DNA of 64,000 bases, taken from positions 79,882,831-79,946,830 of the forward strand of contig CM063500.1 of NCBI GenBank assembly GCA_032207245.1. The letters are read 5' to 3'. Position numbers and translations under genes: made by a program. Origin of the DNA: Pardosa pseudoannulata (lineage: Eukaryota; Arthropoda; Arachnida; Araneae; Lycosidae). Positions 34,225 to 42,319 of this stretch are shown piece after piece (position 1 is the stretch's first letter; each line of letters begins with the position of its first letter). A model generated the notes under the pieces. It saw nothing but the letters and a program-made list of their open reading frames with translations. It was not told the DNA's origin and did not search any database.

Positions 34225-34465
34225 TTAACCCCTTAATGCAGTTTTTAAAAAAAAAATTAATTTTTTTAATGTATAAAACATAATTTAGAACGTTGTCTGG
34301 GCAAGAAAATTACAAAAATTAAGATGTTTATGGCAATTTTGATACCATTGCATAAAGTTATCGAATATTGTAATATTACACGCACATCGACTTATCTTTC
34401 TTTTCGAATTCCAATTTCAGAATGAACATTATCAGTAAAAATTATCTCGAACTATTTCGAGTGTC
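34225..34465. mobile_element. TTAA element of the 'gcgtgcac' family, 3'-truncated
   Basis: The left end 'TTAACCCCTTAATGCAG' is intact. It contains 'catttagaacgttgtctggg'-type sequence and 'gaattccaatttcagaatga', and breaks off at 'atttcgagtgtcgat'. A separate 'aaggggttaa' end lies 17 bp upstream (34200-34208). Confidence 0.65.
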
Positions 34466-35089
34466 GATTTCATACCTAAGCATTTTTACCCATCTAAATC
34501 ATATGCCATCCATGCCATTCTAAGTATCTTCCTGCAGCGTTCTCTAAAAATCACTTACTAATCTCAAGCTTCTTAAGAATTAATTGAAATGAACAACCCG
34601 AGTTACATTTATCTTGCAAAATATCTCTAAAGTAGTTAAAGATAATATATGGCGTTTACATTTCCTGCGAAATTAAATTTCGAATTAATTGAAGGAATTT
34701 TACACTTATTCTATGATGTACCTTCGTAAAGTAATGGAAAACTTTGCTATATTCCTATGTATATTTTAACATGTAAAAGGATAATTTAACTATAAAGAAA
34801 ATAAACCTACCTGATTTAGGATGGAAATGTTTTGAGATATCAAAATAAAATACCAATGATTTATAATTACTCAGATTAGAGCAAGTCTTTGAAATTTCAG
34901 ATTAAAAACACACTTCTGAAAAATTATAGTGCGTAGCCATTTAAGTTTTCATAGATTGCAAATAAGTCGTTGCCACTAATTTACTTCTTAATATTGCATC
35001 TTCACATAAATTTCAGTGTCTGAAGTGGCCTCCACACTGAATTAAGCTGTGCAGTAATTCTGTGTGTCATTAATTGAACTGCATACAGC
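34466..35089. other. No gene seen
   Basis: AT-rich sequence, nothing recognised. Confidence 0.5.
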
Positions 35090-35090
35090 C

Positions 35091-36003
35091 CGTCATATGA
35101 CGGGATCAGAAAAAATTTTATTTTCCCAGAAATATAACGTGCGCTACGAGACGGGTAAAAAAATGGTTTGTTTTTTGGCTGAGAAGTATCTGGTACAAGC
35201 CTAATAATTTGTTTATCTTGACTGACTACATATTAGTTGCCAACCTTAATTTATCTTGTCATATTACGTGATAGAATGGACAGTAGAGGTTTCAATATTG
35301 GCGGTATATATGAATGATGTCCAAAATTTAGAGAATCGATTGCAAACCGTGTGGTTCTGTATAAAAAACAAACACACAAACGAACAAACTTCTTAATTTT
35401 TAAAGATATATAACTCAAACGCTAGATATTTATTAGTCCGTGAAATAGACTCTTAGACTTTTATGAAAAGAATTTGTTGTTAATACAGGTGATAAAATTT
35501 TCATGGCAACAAAAAATAATCGATGATTAAATTTAAAATTATCGCATATGTACCTAATCTATTATTTAAGCCAAATATAAAAGAAAATTATTTACGTAAT
35601 ATCTAAGTTCAGTGATAAAACGTATGAAAATAATGCAGATGGTACTTAAATAATTTAAAATAAGAAATGGTTAAATGAGATAGTTAAAGGAATTACGTCA
35701 TAATGCTAGAAAAAAGTGTTATTTTTATCTATTTATAATAGGATAAATTGATGGATTTAATCGCCTGCTCTTAACCGGGGAAAATAGGGCTTGAAATAAT
35801 GGCATTAAACGATCTATTCGATCGTTTAATGCCATTATTTCAAGGAGAGAACGGGTGGATTTCGAACGTATTCAAACTCGCTTTGAATTTTGCTAACCCT
35901 AACTCATCAAGAATCCCATTTGGATGTCTGTATCCATTCCAGGTCCAACCGTTTCGACATTCGAGCACAGACGGACAGATATCTTAGGCTATTGTTATAT
36001 AAT
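35091..36003 (+). repeat. Repeat R, copy 4, full length with an inverted duplication
   Basis: Starts 'cccgtcatatgacgggatca' and ends 'gatatcttaggctattgtta'. In the middle the usual sequence is replaced by a perfect hairpin (35791-35843). It is otherwise colinear with copy 3. Confidence 0.8.
35791..35843. repeat. Perfect hairpin, 24-bp stem and 5-nt loop
   Basis: The left arm runs 35791-35814, the loop is 'tattc' and the right arm is 35820-35843, its exact reverse complement. The left arm matches the normal R sequence ('gaaataatggcattaaac'); the right arm has no counterpart in other R copies. A 62-residue open frame over it is a by-product. Confidence 0.95.
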
Positions 36004-36118
36004 AAATGGTAAAGTACGTAGTTCGCACTGGTACTTAGTTAGCTCTCAGGCCCAAGAAAATGGATCCATTTTTTCAATGATAATTGCGTAAACACAAAGT
36101 TTAATCAGTTTCCGTCAT

Positions 36119-36414
36119 GGTACTTCCAAAAAAGTGTGTTTTACGTTGACAGATCCGAAGACATACAGTAGCAACTATTGATGACCGTACCTCAACAGTG
36201 ACTCCATAGTGGCTATCAAGCCACGCTGACCTACGAGAGGCCCGTCATGGTCCGAATTTAATGTGGTCCAACCCGGTTAAAAGCAAACACTACAGAGGCA
36301 AGCTTGTGACTACCAGGAAGAACGCTAAGAAAAGATCACTCAGGTACCCCGGGATCGTGAACCCCATACACATCTAAAGGAGGTGTGCATCTGGGGACGG
36401 TACTTCCAAAAAAG
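36119..36414. mobile_element. 264-bp retroposed insert with 16-bp target duplication, class unknown
   Basis: The direct repeats 'ggtacttccaaaaaag' (36119-36134 and 36399-36414) are identical. Between them is a GC-richer 264-bp sequence with no poly(A), no recognisable pol III boxes and no open frame. A 16-bp exact duplication is typical of LINE-driven insertion. The insert could be an unfamiliar SINE or a copied cellular RNA. Confidence 0.7.
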
Positions 36415-36463
36415 AAGCTCTTCCTGTTTTTATTGAAATTTTCTATCTACTTCGTTAGCTTTA

Positions 36464-36598
36464 GGGCAGCAATCACCAGAGTCGTTTAACGGCTACCCGC
36501 GATTAATCTCTGTTTAAACTGAGAATTGCGTCTCATCATTGGTTGGCTCCATGGGTTAATCACGGTTAGCCGCTAAACGACCTTGGTGAGACCTGCCC
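36464..36598. mobile_element. MITE B, copy with TTA duplication
   Basis: Left end GGGCAGCAATCACC, right end GGTGAGACCTGCCC, with TTA at 36461-36463 and 36599-36601. Centre 'cattggttggctccatgg'. Confidence 0.85.
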
Positions 36599-36781
36599 TT
36601 AGTGGATAAACAAAATATTCATATCGGACAAAATAAATTCGAAATATTAATTGATAAACTGAAAGTTATTGAGCTTGATATGATACGTGAGAGTGTATTT
36701 TGAATAAATATTAATAAAGTCAGATACGATTCTAAAATCAAAATGAAACACTTTAGCAATTCGAAAAAATCGGAAGCATTA

Positions 36782-36916
36782 AGAACCGTTCTCATCAAAG
36801 TCGCTTAATGGTTAACCGCAATTAACCCACAGCGCCAACAATGGGTGAGCCACAATTAAACAGCGATTAATGGTGGTTAGCCGTTAAACGGCAAACAGCT
36901 TTGGTGAGACCAGCCC
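36782..36916. mobile_element. MITE B, second copy 180 bp away
   Basis: Arms 'tcatcaaagtcgcttaatgg' and 'gccgttaaacgg...ggtgagaccagccc'. Left flank TTA, right flank decayed (ATA). Confidence 0.8.
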
Positions 36917-37011
36917 ATAGTAACGATGTTTATAGGTTAATGTTTATAGGTTCATTTGGTAATTTAGAACTATTGCTTTTAATCGGGATTAGGACCTAAT
37001 GTTTTGTTTTT

Positions 37012-37815
37012 GTTAACCATTCACATTCAACGAAACTGATAACCATTCACATTCAACAAAGTTAGTAACATAAAAGTACGGGGTGTTCATTGGGCAGTGT
37101 TCACTTAACAGTATAAAAGAATACTGTCCCAAACTTGGTGCCTCTACGATAGGCCCTGTAAGTTTGAATAAAAGTATAAAATTTTTGCTTTTGTTAACCA
37201 TTCACATTCAACGAAGTTAATAACATAAAAGTACGGGGTGTTCATTGGGCAGTGTTCACTTAACAGTATAAAAAAATACTGTCTCAAACTTGGTGCCTCT
37301 ACGATAGGCCCTGTAAGTTTGAATAAAAGTATAAAAAGTTTTGCTTTTGTTAACCATTCCCTTTCAACGAAGCTGATAACATAAAAAGACGGGGTGTTCA
37401 TTGGGCAGCGTTCACTTAGCAGTATAAAAGAATACTGTCCCAAACTTGGTGCCTCTACGATAGGCCCTGTAAGTTTGAATAAAAGTATAAAATTTTTGCT
37501 TTTGTTAACCATTCACATTCAACGAAGCTGATAACATGAAAAGACGGGGTGTTCATTGGGCAGCGTTCACTTAGCAGTATAAAAGAATACTGTCCCAAAC
37601 TTGGTGCCTCTACAATAGGCCCTGTAAGTTCGAATAAAAGTATAAACAGTTTTGCTTTTGTTAACCATTCACATTCAACGAAACTGATAACATAAAAGAG
37701 CGGGTGTTCATTGGGCTGTGTTCATTTAAACAGTATAAACGAATACTTTCCCAAACTTGTTGACGGTAGGACAGACAATGTAAATTTGAATAAAACTACA
37801 AACAGTTTAACAAAT
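37012..37815. repeat. Minisatellite, ~155-bp unit, five copies
   Basis: 'gttaaccattc' recurs at 37012, 37193, 37349, 37504 and 37660 (spacing 181, 156, 155, 156). The first unit has an extra ~25-bp internal duplication. Each unit carries an inverted repeat of the type 'cagtat-aaaaga-atactg'. The open frames of 62 and 122 residues repeat with the units and are not genes. The fifth unit decays near 37800. Confidence 0.9.
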
Positions 37816-37948
37816 GGCAACTCTTTACAATATAGATACTCAGATAAATAAATGGAAATAGATGTATGCTTGAAATTGAATTTGTGTGCATGGTGTATAA
37901 TATTTTCTTTTATTGCTGCTATAATATTGATAGTAAAAACATTGTGCA

Positions 37949-38140
37949 ACAAAAAATAATCGAAGATTAAATTAAAAAGTTGTACAAATTTTATAGTTCA
38001 GCTATGATTCGCAGCTTACGCTAAATAGTATTAATCATAGGATGCCTTAATTTGGTAAACACCGGATTCAAAAAGGATGCAGATAATATTTAAATAATAC
38101 ATAAATAAAGGAGATATTTAAGGTAATGACGTCATAGAGC
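37949..38140 (+). repeat. Repeat R, decayed internal fragment
   Basis: Contains 'caacaaaaaataatcgaaga', 'gatgcagataatatttaaat' and 'ggtaatgacgtcata', the middle of R. Confidence 0.6.
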
Positions 38141-38289
38141 TCCACTATATACTACTTTTAACTAAATTAGACCATCTTAGATTGACAAGCATATAGCCTG
38201 CGATTAAATGCTGCATTTACGTTTGAAATTATGGCATGAAATTTTAAATGAAATATGGAAATATATTGAATTCTAAACTTCTAAAGTAG

Positions 38290-38735
38290 ACAATATTTTT
38301 ACAATGTTGTAAAAATACTAAAAATAATTGCAATTTTGGAAACATTGCAGAAAATAGTAGAATATTGTAATACTACAAATAGATCGACGACTTTTTAGTC
38401 TTTCTTTTCGAATTCCCATTTCAGAATAAACATCAGTAAAAATATTTATAATTTTAAAACAAATAACGATATTAGTATTTATTAAATTAATCAAAATTTT
38501 CTTTTGTGTGATATATTTCCAAACAAGGTGCAGCACATAGCCCAACATTGCAACTATTACACATGTAGCTTCTTTTTTTTTTTTTTTGGGCTCTCACATT
38601 GTTATCTTCAATTCTCGATTTCATTAGAGTGAAAAATTATAGCAACATAAAGTACAACGCCACTCGAATTATCTCGTGTGCATAATTTGGCCAGTTAATG
38701 CTCTCGAGTGAAGCGCTCGAGTTTGGGACACAACA
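38290..38735. mobile_element. Decayed TTAA-family ('gcgtgcac') copy
   Basis: Has 'gaattcccatttcagaataa', 'catcagtaaaaat', 'aaagtacaacgccactcgaa' and 'ctctcgagt', but both ends are lost. A related fragment lies at 39118-39175 ('gtcgagcgtgcgtgttaagg'). Confidence 0.6.
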
Positions 38736-38739
38736 CTTT

Positions 38740-39089
38740 AAAGCAACTTCAAAATGAGGAATTTGTTATTTTTCGATTTTCTATAACTTTCGTTCTTGTA
38801 GAAATTACTTTTCAAAATTTCAGCATTTGTTCTCTGAATCTAGTTAATTATTTTCCTTATTTACTTTATTTCTGGTAAATAAGAACTTTTTTATGTAATA
38901 AAATAAAAGTACTTGTTTTGAAAATTTAAAAATTTTGCTGTCACACTGCGCGCATTATTACAGCATCACAAACTATATTTCACCACTTTATAAATACCAC
39001 ATAAAATTAAAAAAACTTTAAAAAAAGTAAGTAAGTTTCATTGTAGTACTATAATGTACTTACCTTGAAAATTATAGATCCATACGTGC

Positions 39090-39120
<31 letters not shown>

Positions 39121-39221
39121 TGCGCGCAAGTGTGAAAAACATCATTTTCAGTCGAGCGTGCGTGTTAAGGGGCACATTAACTTAGTGTTAATGTGCCTCT
39201 TGTGGAATTTAAACATATCCA
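38740..39221. other. No gene seen; long T tract
   Basis: AT-rich, with a ~28-nt T run at about 39090-39117 just before a TTAA-family end fragment. Confidence 0.45.
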
Positions 39222-39279
39222 TTAACCCTTAATTAGGCTAAGTCAGGCAGCTACACCGAACTATAACTACCATATATAT

Positions 39280-40045
39280 TGTAACGAATTCTCGTTACAT
39301 TAAATTTCCAGATAAGACCGTAAGAAAAAAAAAGCATAACGTAGAAGACTAGAAACGTGCCTTTTGTGAGCACTTGGACTGAGATCATCTTTACCTAGTG
39401 AAAGGACGTTGTTTCGGGTAGAATAGGATGCTGACCAGAGGATTGTTAACACCAAGGACTATCTCAATCATTCTGAGATATTCATTAGGATGCTGGCGAA
39501 GTGTTCCCAGTGTTAGTTTCAATGACATCCCAAAGAAAGAGTTTCACACGACAGAAATCCTCTATATTGTATGGGAAGCAGCAATACTTCCTATTTTGTT
39601 CTCCAAGGGTTTGTCCGAAGACATCGATTAATGATCTGCGAGATTGCTCCCGATTACTGCAAGCTTCTTTTGCACCCGTCCAGCTAGAGTAAGCGCTTTC
39701 TCCACCGCACATCAACCAGCTGTCTGATCAGCTGAGATGGACATTTGCAGTCAGACGACGATATAAAAGACCGGAGTTCATGGACGAGAGGGGGATTTTC
39801 TGGCCGATCGAGTCTCCTGTGAACTCATTAGTCCAAGCGAACGACTGAGTGCCCGCCCACCCCTTTTTTTCTCTCCAACGATTAGGAAGCTGATTCCTGC
39901 AACGATCATCATTTATATTTGCAAATATTTATCTTTTCATCTTTATCATAACTTCAATATTGTGTTTCTAAACAAATATCTTTAGTCTGTACGTAGGCAT
40001 CCGCTATCCCTTTCTCGGGTTCACTTACAGCCCCAGTACGCTACA
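39280..40045 (+). mobile_element. Solo LTR of a retrotransposon
   Basis: Begins TGTAACG and ends CGCTACA, with a 4-bp direct duplication 'atat' on both sides (39276-39279 and 40046-40049). A TATA box, 'gatataaaagacc', lies around 39760. Length 766 bp and clearly more GC-rich than the flanks. No internal retroviral genes are next to it, so the element was lost by LTR-LTR recombination. A 4-bp duplication suits Gypsy-type elements. Three open frames at 39428-39715 are chance. Confidence 0.75.
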
Positions 40046-40116
40046 ATATATGTATTTTATCACATATATAATTACAACTACTATATAACAATTGTCAGTG
40101 TTCGCTACAGCTGACA

Positions 40117-40891
40117 TTAACCCTTTGACAATTTCGTTTTTTTTTCCAGAATTCGGTCAAAAACGTCACATTTTTTATTGCATTTTTTTTGCTCATTTCA
40201 CATTTTTAAGTAAAGATGTTATTAAAATTAACATTTATAATATTTAAGCATTTATTACGATTTTTTTCTTTCTATGAAAGCATAGTACTGAAGTTTATTT
40301 TCAGTCTCATCGATATCCAAGTTAATTTTTGGAATTCCAGTGAAAGCAAGTCTAGAAGGCGGATAAGAAGGATTATCACAATTAATTTCAAAAAATTGTC
40401 TTGCTTGACTGATTCCAGTCACTACTATCCAGGTAATCGAGTAAACTTTCTCTACTATCATTTACAGATAATTCAGTTCCTGATTCCAAGTCACAACTCG
40501 AATAACAAGAAATTAGCTCCATACGCTCCGAATTATCCATTATTTAAAAGTAAAAATATATTATTCAACTCTTACATCAATAAAATTATCACGCGGTTAG
40601 TAAAATATAACCAGAAAGCTATACACTGAAAGATAACAATTCGTCTTTTGATACAAAACATGCGAAAAAACCCACGCTTTTGAACTAATCAGAGTAGAAA
40701 ATACAATAAACTGCAAGCTATCATTTACTGGACATCTATACGAATAATTTGTGACTAAAATTGGAAAAAATACGGCCGAAACAGGGCAAGCGAAATAGAA
40801 ATCAGATTGCCCGTATGCCGTACGGGCAAATCAATAAAGGCCTGAAAATCTGTGCCCGTACGGCGTACGGGCAAAACAGTTAACGGGTTAA
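40117..40891 (-). mobile_element. piggyBac-type element nested in the composite, TIR CCCKTT
   Basis: TTAA at 40117-40120 and 40888-40891. The ends are CCCTTTGAC and, reversed, CCCGTTAAC. Near the right end are paired palindromic words built on 'gcccgtacggcgtacgggc' (40798-40873). It carries a minus-strand piece of transposase. Confidence 0.75.
40252..40536 (-). pseudogene. N-terminal piece of a piggyBac-like transposase
   Basis: On the minus strand an acidic, Ser-rich start ('MDNSERMELIS', 'SLLDYLDSSDWN') is followed, after a frameshift, by 'FTGIPKINLDIDE', 'TENKLQYYAFIERKK' and a stop. An acidic N-terminus followed by FxGxPxxxx...LxYFxxF is the usual opening of piggyBac transposases. The catalytic and cysteine-rich parts are absent. 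The plus-strand 137-residue frame at 40216-40629 is the antisense shadow. Confidence 0.65.
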
Positions 40892-41050
40892 TTACCTCAA
40901 AAATTAATGATATTTTTTGTTCATTTTACAGAGATCCGTCATATCTATACAGACATGAGAAAATAACAGAAATTAAATATTTGAAAAAACATCTTGTCAA
41001 ATTAAAGGTTAAAATGCATAAAACTCGACATCATTGATTTCAGCAGTCTG

Positions 41051-41056
41051 TTTATT
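41051..41056 (-). terminator. Poly(A) signal of gene D
   Basis: AATAAA on the minus strand, 116 nt beyond the stop codon of gene D, in 'ttttaataaacag'. Confidence 0.55.
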
Positions 41057-41171
41057 AAAAAGGCACAATTTCAGTACATTGTCTTATCAGCTTTAGATTA
41101 CTTAAAAATGTCAATGGATTAAAATCGTGAATTTTTACAGTGCCGTCCTTCAACTGTTAAAAGTAGTGATG

Positions 41172-41441
41172 CTATCCTTGAGGTACGTGACCGTTGGGCA
41201 GTCTACGATCGAAGCTCCTGTGACGGCGACGTTGTCTTCTCTGCCATAGAGCATAGCGAATCCTTCCTACTGCCACTTGCACCGCGATATCCAGGCAGTA
41301 GAATCCGGTATAGAAAGGAATCACCGAAGCTACCGCTTGCAATATCTTGTACGCAGGTGTCTCGAAAGCATCCAACACCATCTCCGTGCCGGCGCACAAG
41401 TTGACAGTGCCCACAAGGCCACACATGACTGGGACAATCAT
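41172..41441 (-). CDS. Gene D: two-pass membrane protein with basic tail (terminal exon)
   Basis: The exon starts at 41449 after the acceptor 'tcgtttttattttccag'. Eight nucleotides on, ATG (context 'taaagATG', A at -3) opens 89 codons. Membrane segments are about residues 1-22 and 34-58; the first is opened by 'MIVPVMCG'. The helices are joined by 'DAFETPAYK' and followed by an arginine-rich tail, 'RRQRRRHRS', which would be cytosolic by the positive-inside rule. The exon is unusually GC-rich for this window. No stop lies between acceptor and ATG, and a candidate upstream coding exon (41752-41827) joins in frame, giving 117 residues. Which start is used cannot be settled here. Membership in the hairpin family rests on size, layout and strand more than on sequence. 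Confidence 0.65.
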   Translation of the reverse strand: MIVPVMCGLVGTVNLCAGTEMVLDAFETPAYKILQAVASVIPFYTGFYCLDIAVQVAVGRIRYALWQRRQRRRHRSFDRRLPNGHVPQG

Positions 41442-41579
41442 CTTTATTTCTGGAAAATAAAAACGAAAGCTAAGAATTAGTGTCTTAACCATATAGCAGG
41501 GGAAGGAAATTAATTGAGATGAGTGCCTCCTTGATATTACCATTTTCAAATTGAAAACAAATTAAGGCATTATTCCGCC

Positions 41580-42070
41580 CGGTCCACGAGTCTGCCCGAT
41601 ATTGCACTGCCTGATTGAGTGGCTCACCCTTTTCAGAAAAGTAGACTCTTCACACTCCTCTTGAAATTTCAATGTTCCGGTGGAACATTCTTCGAATAAT
41701 CGCTCAAGACGTCCTACTTTGGTACTAGGCAAGTGACGCAGTAGACTTTACTCGCGTTTTGGGAAAGAAAAGGAAAACCGTGTAACTGGTGAAATAAATA
41801 TTCCGTCCACTCGAAAATGTGCGTCATTTTGTCTCTTTGTGTCCGTTTACAGGTCTCCAGACTTGTTTCTTAGCAGCTTGCACCGATTTTTGCGGAACGC
41901 CGTTCGGACGATGGTCTTTTGTTAAAAAATTCAGGTGACTCCGCGGGTAGGCAAAACGGCAACTTCCAGCAGTTGAGTCGCGTGCAGCCCGGTCAGAAAA
42001 TGGGGAAAAATAAATTAAGCCTTATCTCCCATTATTTCGGAAGACGGGACCGCCCTTTTGAGAGAAGGAC
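41580..42070 (-). promoter_or_regulatory. CpG-rich block, likely promoter/first exon of gene D
   Basis: This is the only ~500-bp stretch in the window with many CpG dinucleotides ('ttgcggaacgccgttcgg', 'ccgcgggtaggc', 'gtcgcgtgcagcccggtc', 'cggaagacgggaccgcc'). It sits directly upstream of gene D on its strand. No TATA box is evident. Confidence 0.5.
41752..41827 (-). CDS. Candidate first coding exon of gene D
   Basis: On the minus strand the ATG at 41827 has a strong context ('gacaaaATG', A at -3) and an in-frame TAA 15 codons upstream. It opens 'MTHIFEWTEYLFHQLHGFP' and reaches a donor 'cgcga|gtaaag' at 41752/41751, phase 1. Joined to the acceptor at 41449 the reading frame continues into gene D. 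The chance of a matching phase is one in three, so this is suggestive only. If unspliced, the frame is a 37-codon upstream ORF. A competing donor, 'aaaagg|gtgagc', lies at 41628/41627 and would make this region 5'UTR. Confidence 0.4.
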
Positions 42071-42226
42071 AAAAGCATAAATTTTTGCCAAAAATCATGA
42101 TTTTTTTTTATTTCTTTATTGTAAAATTTCAACTCTTAGGCTTCTAAATCTGTTTTTGTTTTGCCTCTACGGCATTTTAAAGAAATGTTACAGTTGCTTA
42201 AACATCAGCGACAGCTGCAAAACAAA

Positions 42227-42319
42227 ATGGAAGTAGCGACTTCGGAACCGGAAGTTGCTAATTTAAAGCCTTTTATAGAGCATTTTTTGGACAAAACTTT
42301 AAATTTTCATGAAGATTAA
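42227..42319 (+). CDS. 30-codon small ORF beside the CpG-rich block (hypothetical)
   Basis: ATG in an excellent context ('aacaaaATGG') opens 'MEVATSEPEVANLKP' and 'FIEHFLDKTLNFHED', then TAA. It is acidic, with no signal or membrane segment. It points away from gene D across the CpG-rich block, so it could be the product of a divergent transcript, or a first exon. Nothing proves expression. Confidence 0.25.
   Translation: MEVATSEPEVANLKPFIEHFLDKTLNFHED

Larger units (their letters stand above)
39222..41012. mobile_element. Composite TTAA element, copy 2 of the 10349 family
   Basis: TTAA at 39222-39225 and 41009-41012. The ends CCCTTAATTAGG and, reversed, CCTTTAATTTGAC match the 225-bp element at 10349. 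It has been enlarged to 1.8 kb by two later insertions: a solo LTR (39280-40045) and a second TTAA element (40117-40891). Removing both gives about 250 bp. Confidence 0.8.

Noticed and set aside
37013..37512. Repeating frames of 62 and 122 residues
   Set aside because: They follow the 155-bp minisatellite and have no codon signal.
39428..39715. Three overlapping frames
   Set aside because: All lie within the solo LTR on both strands; LTRs are noncoding.
40216..40629. 137-residue plus-strand frame
   Set aside because: It is the antisense of a piggyBac transposase N-terminal relic on the minus strand.
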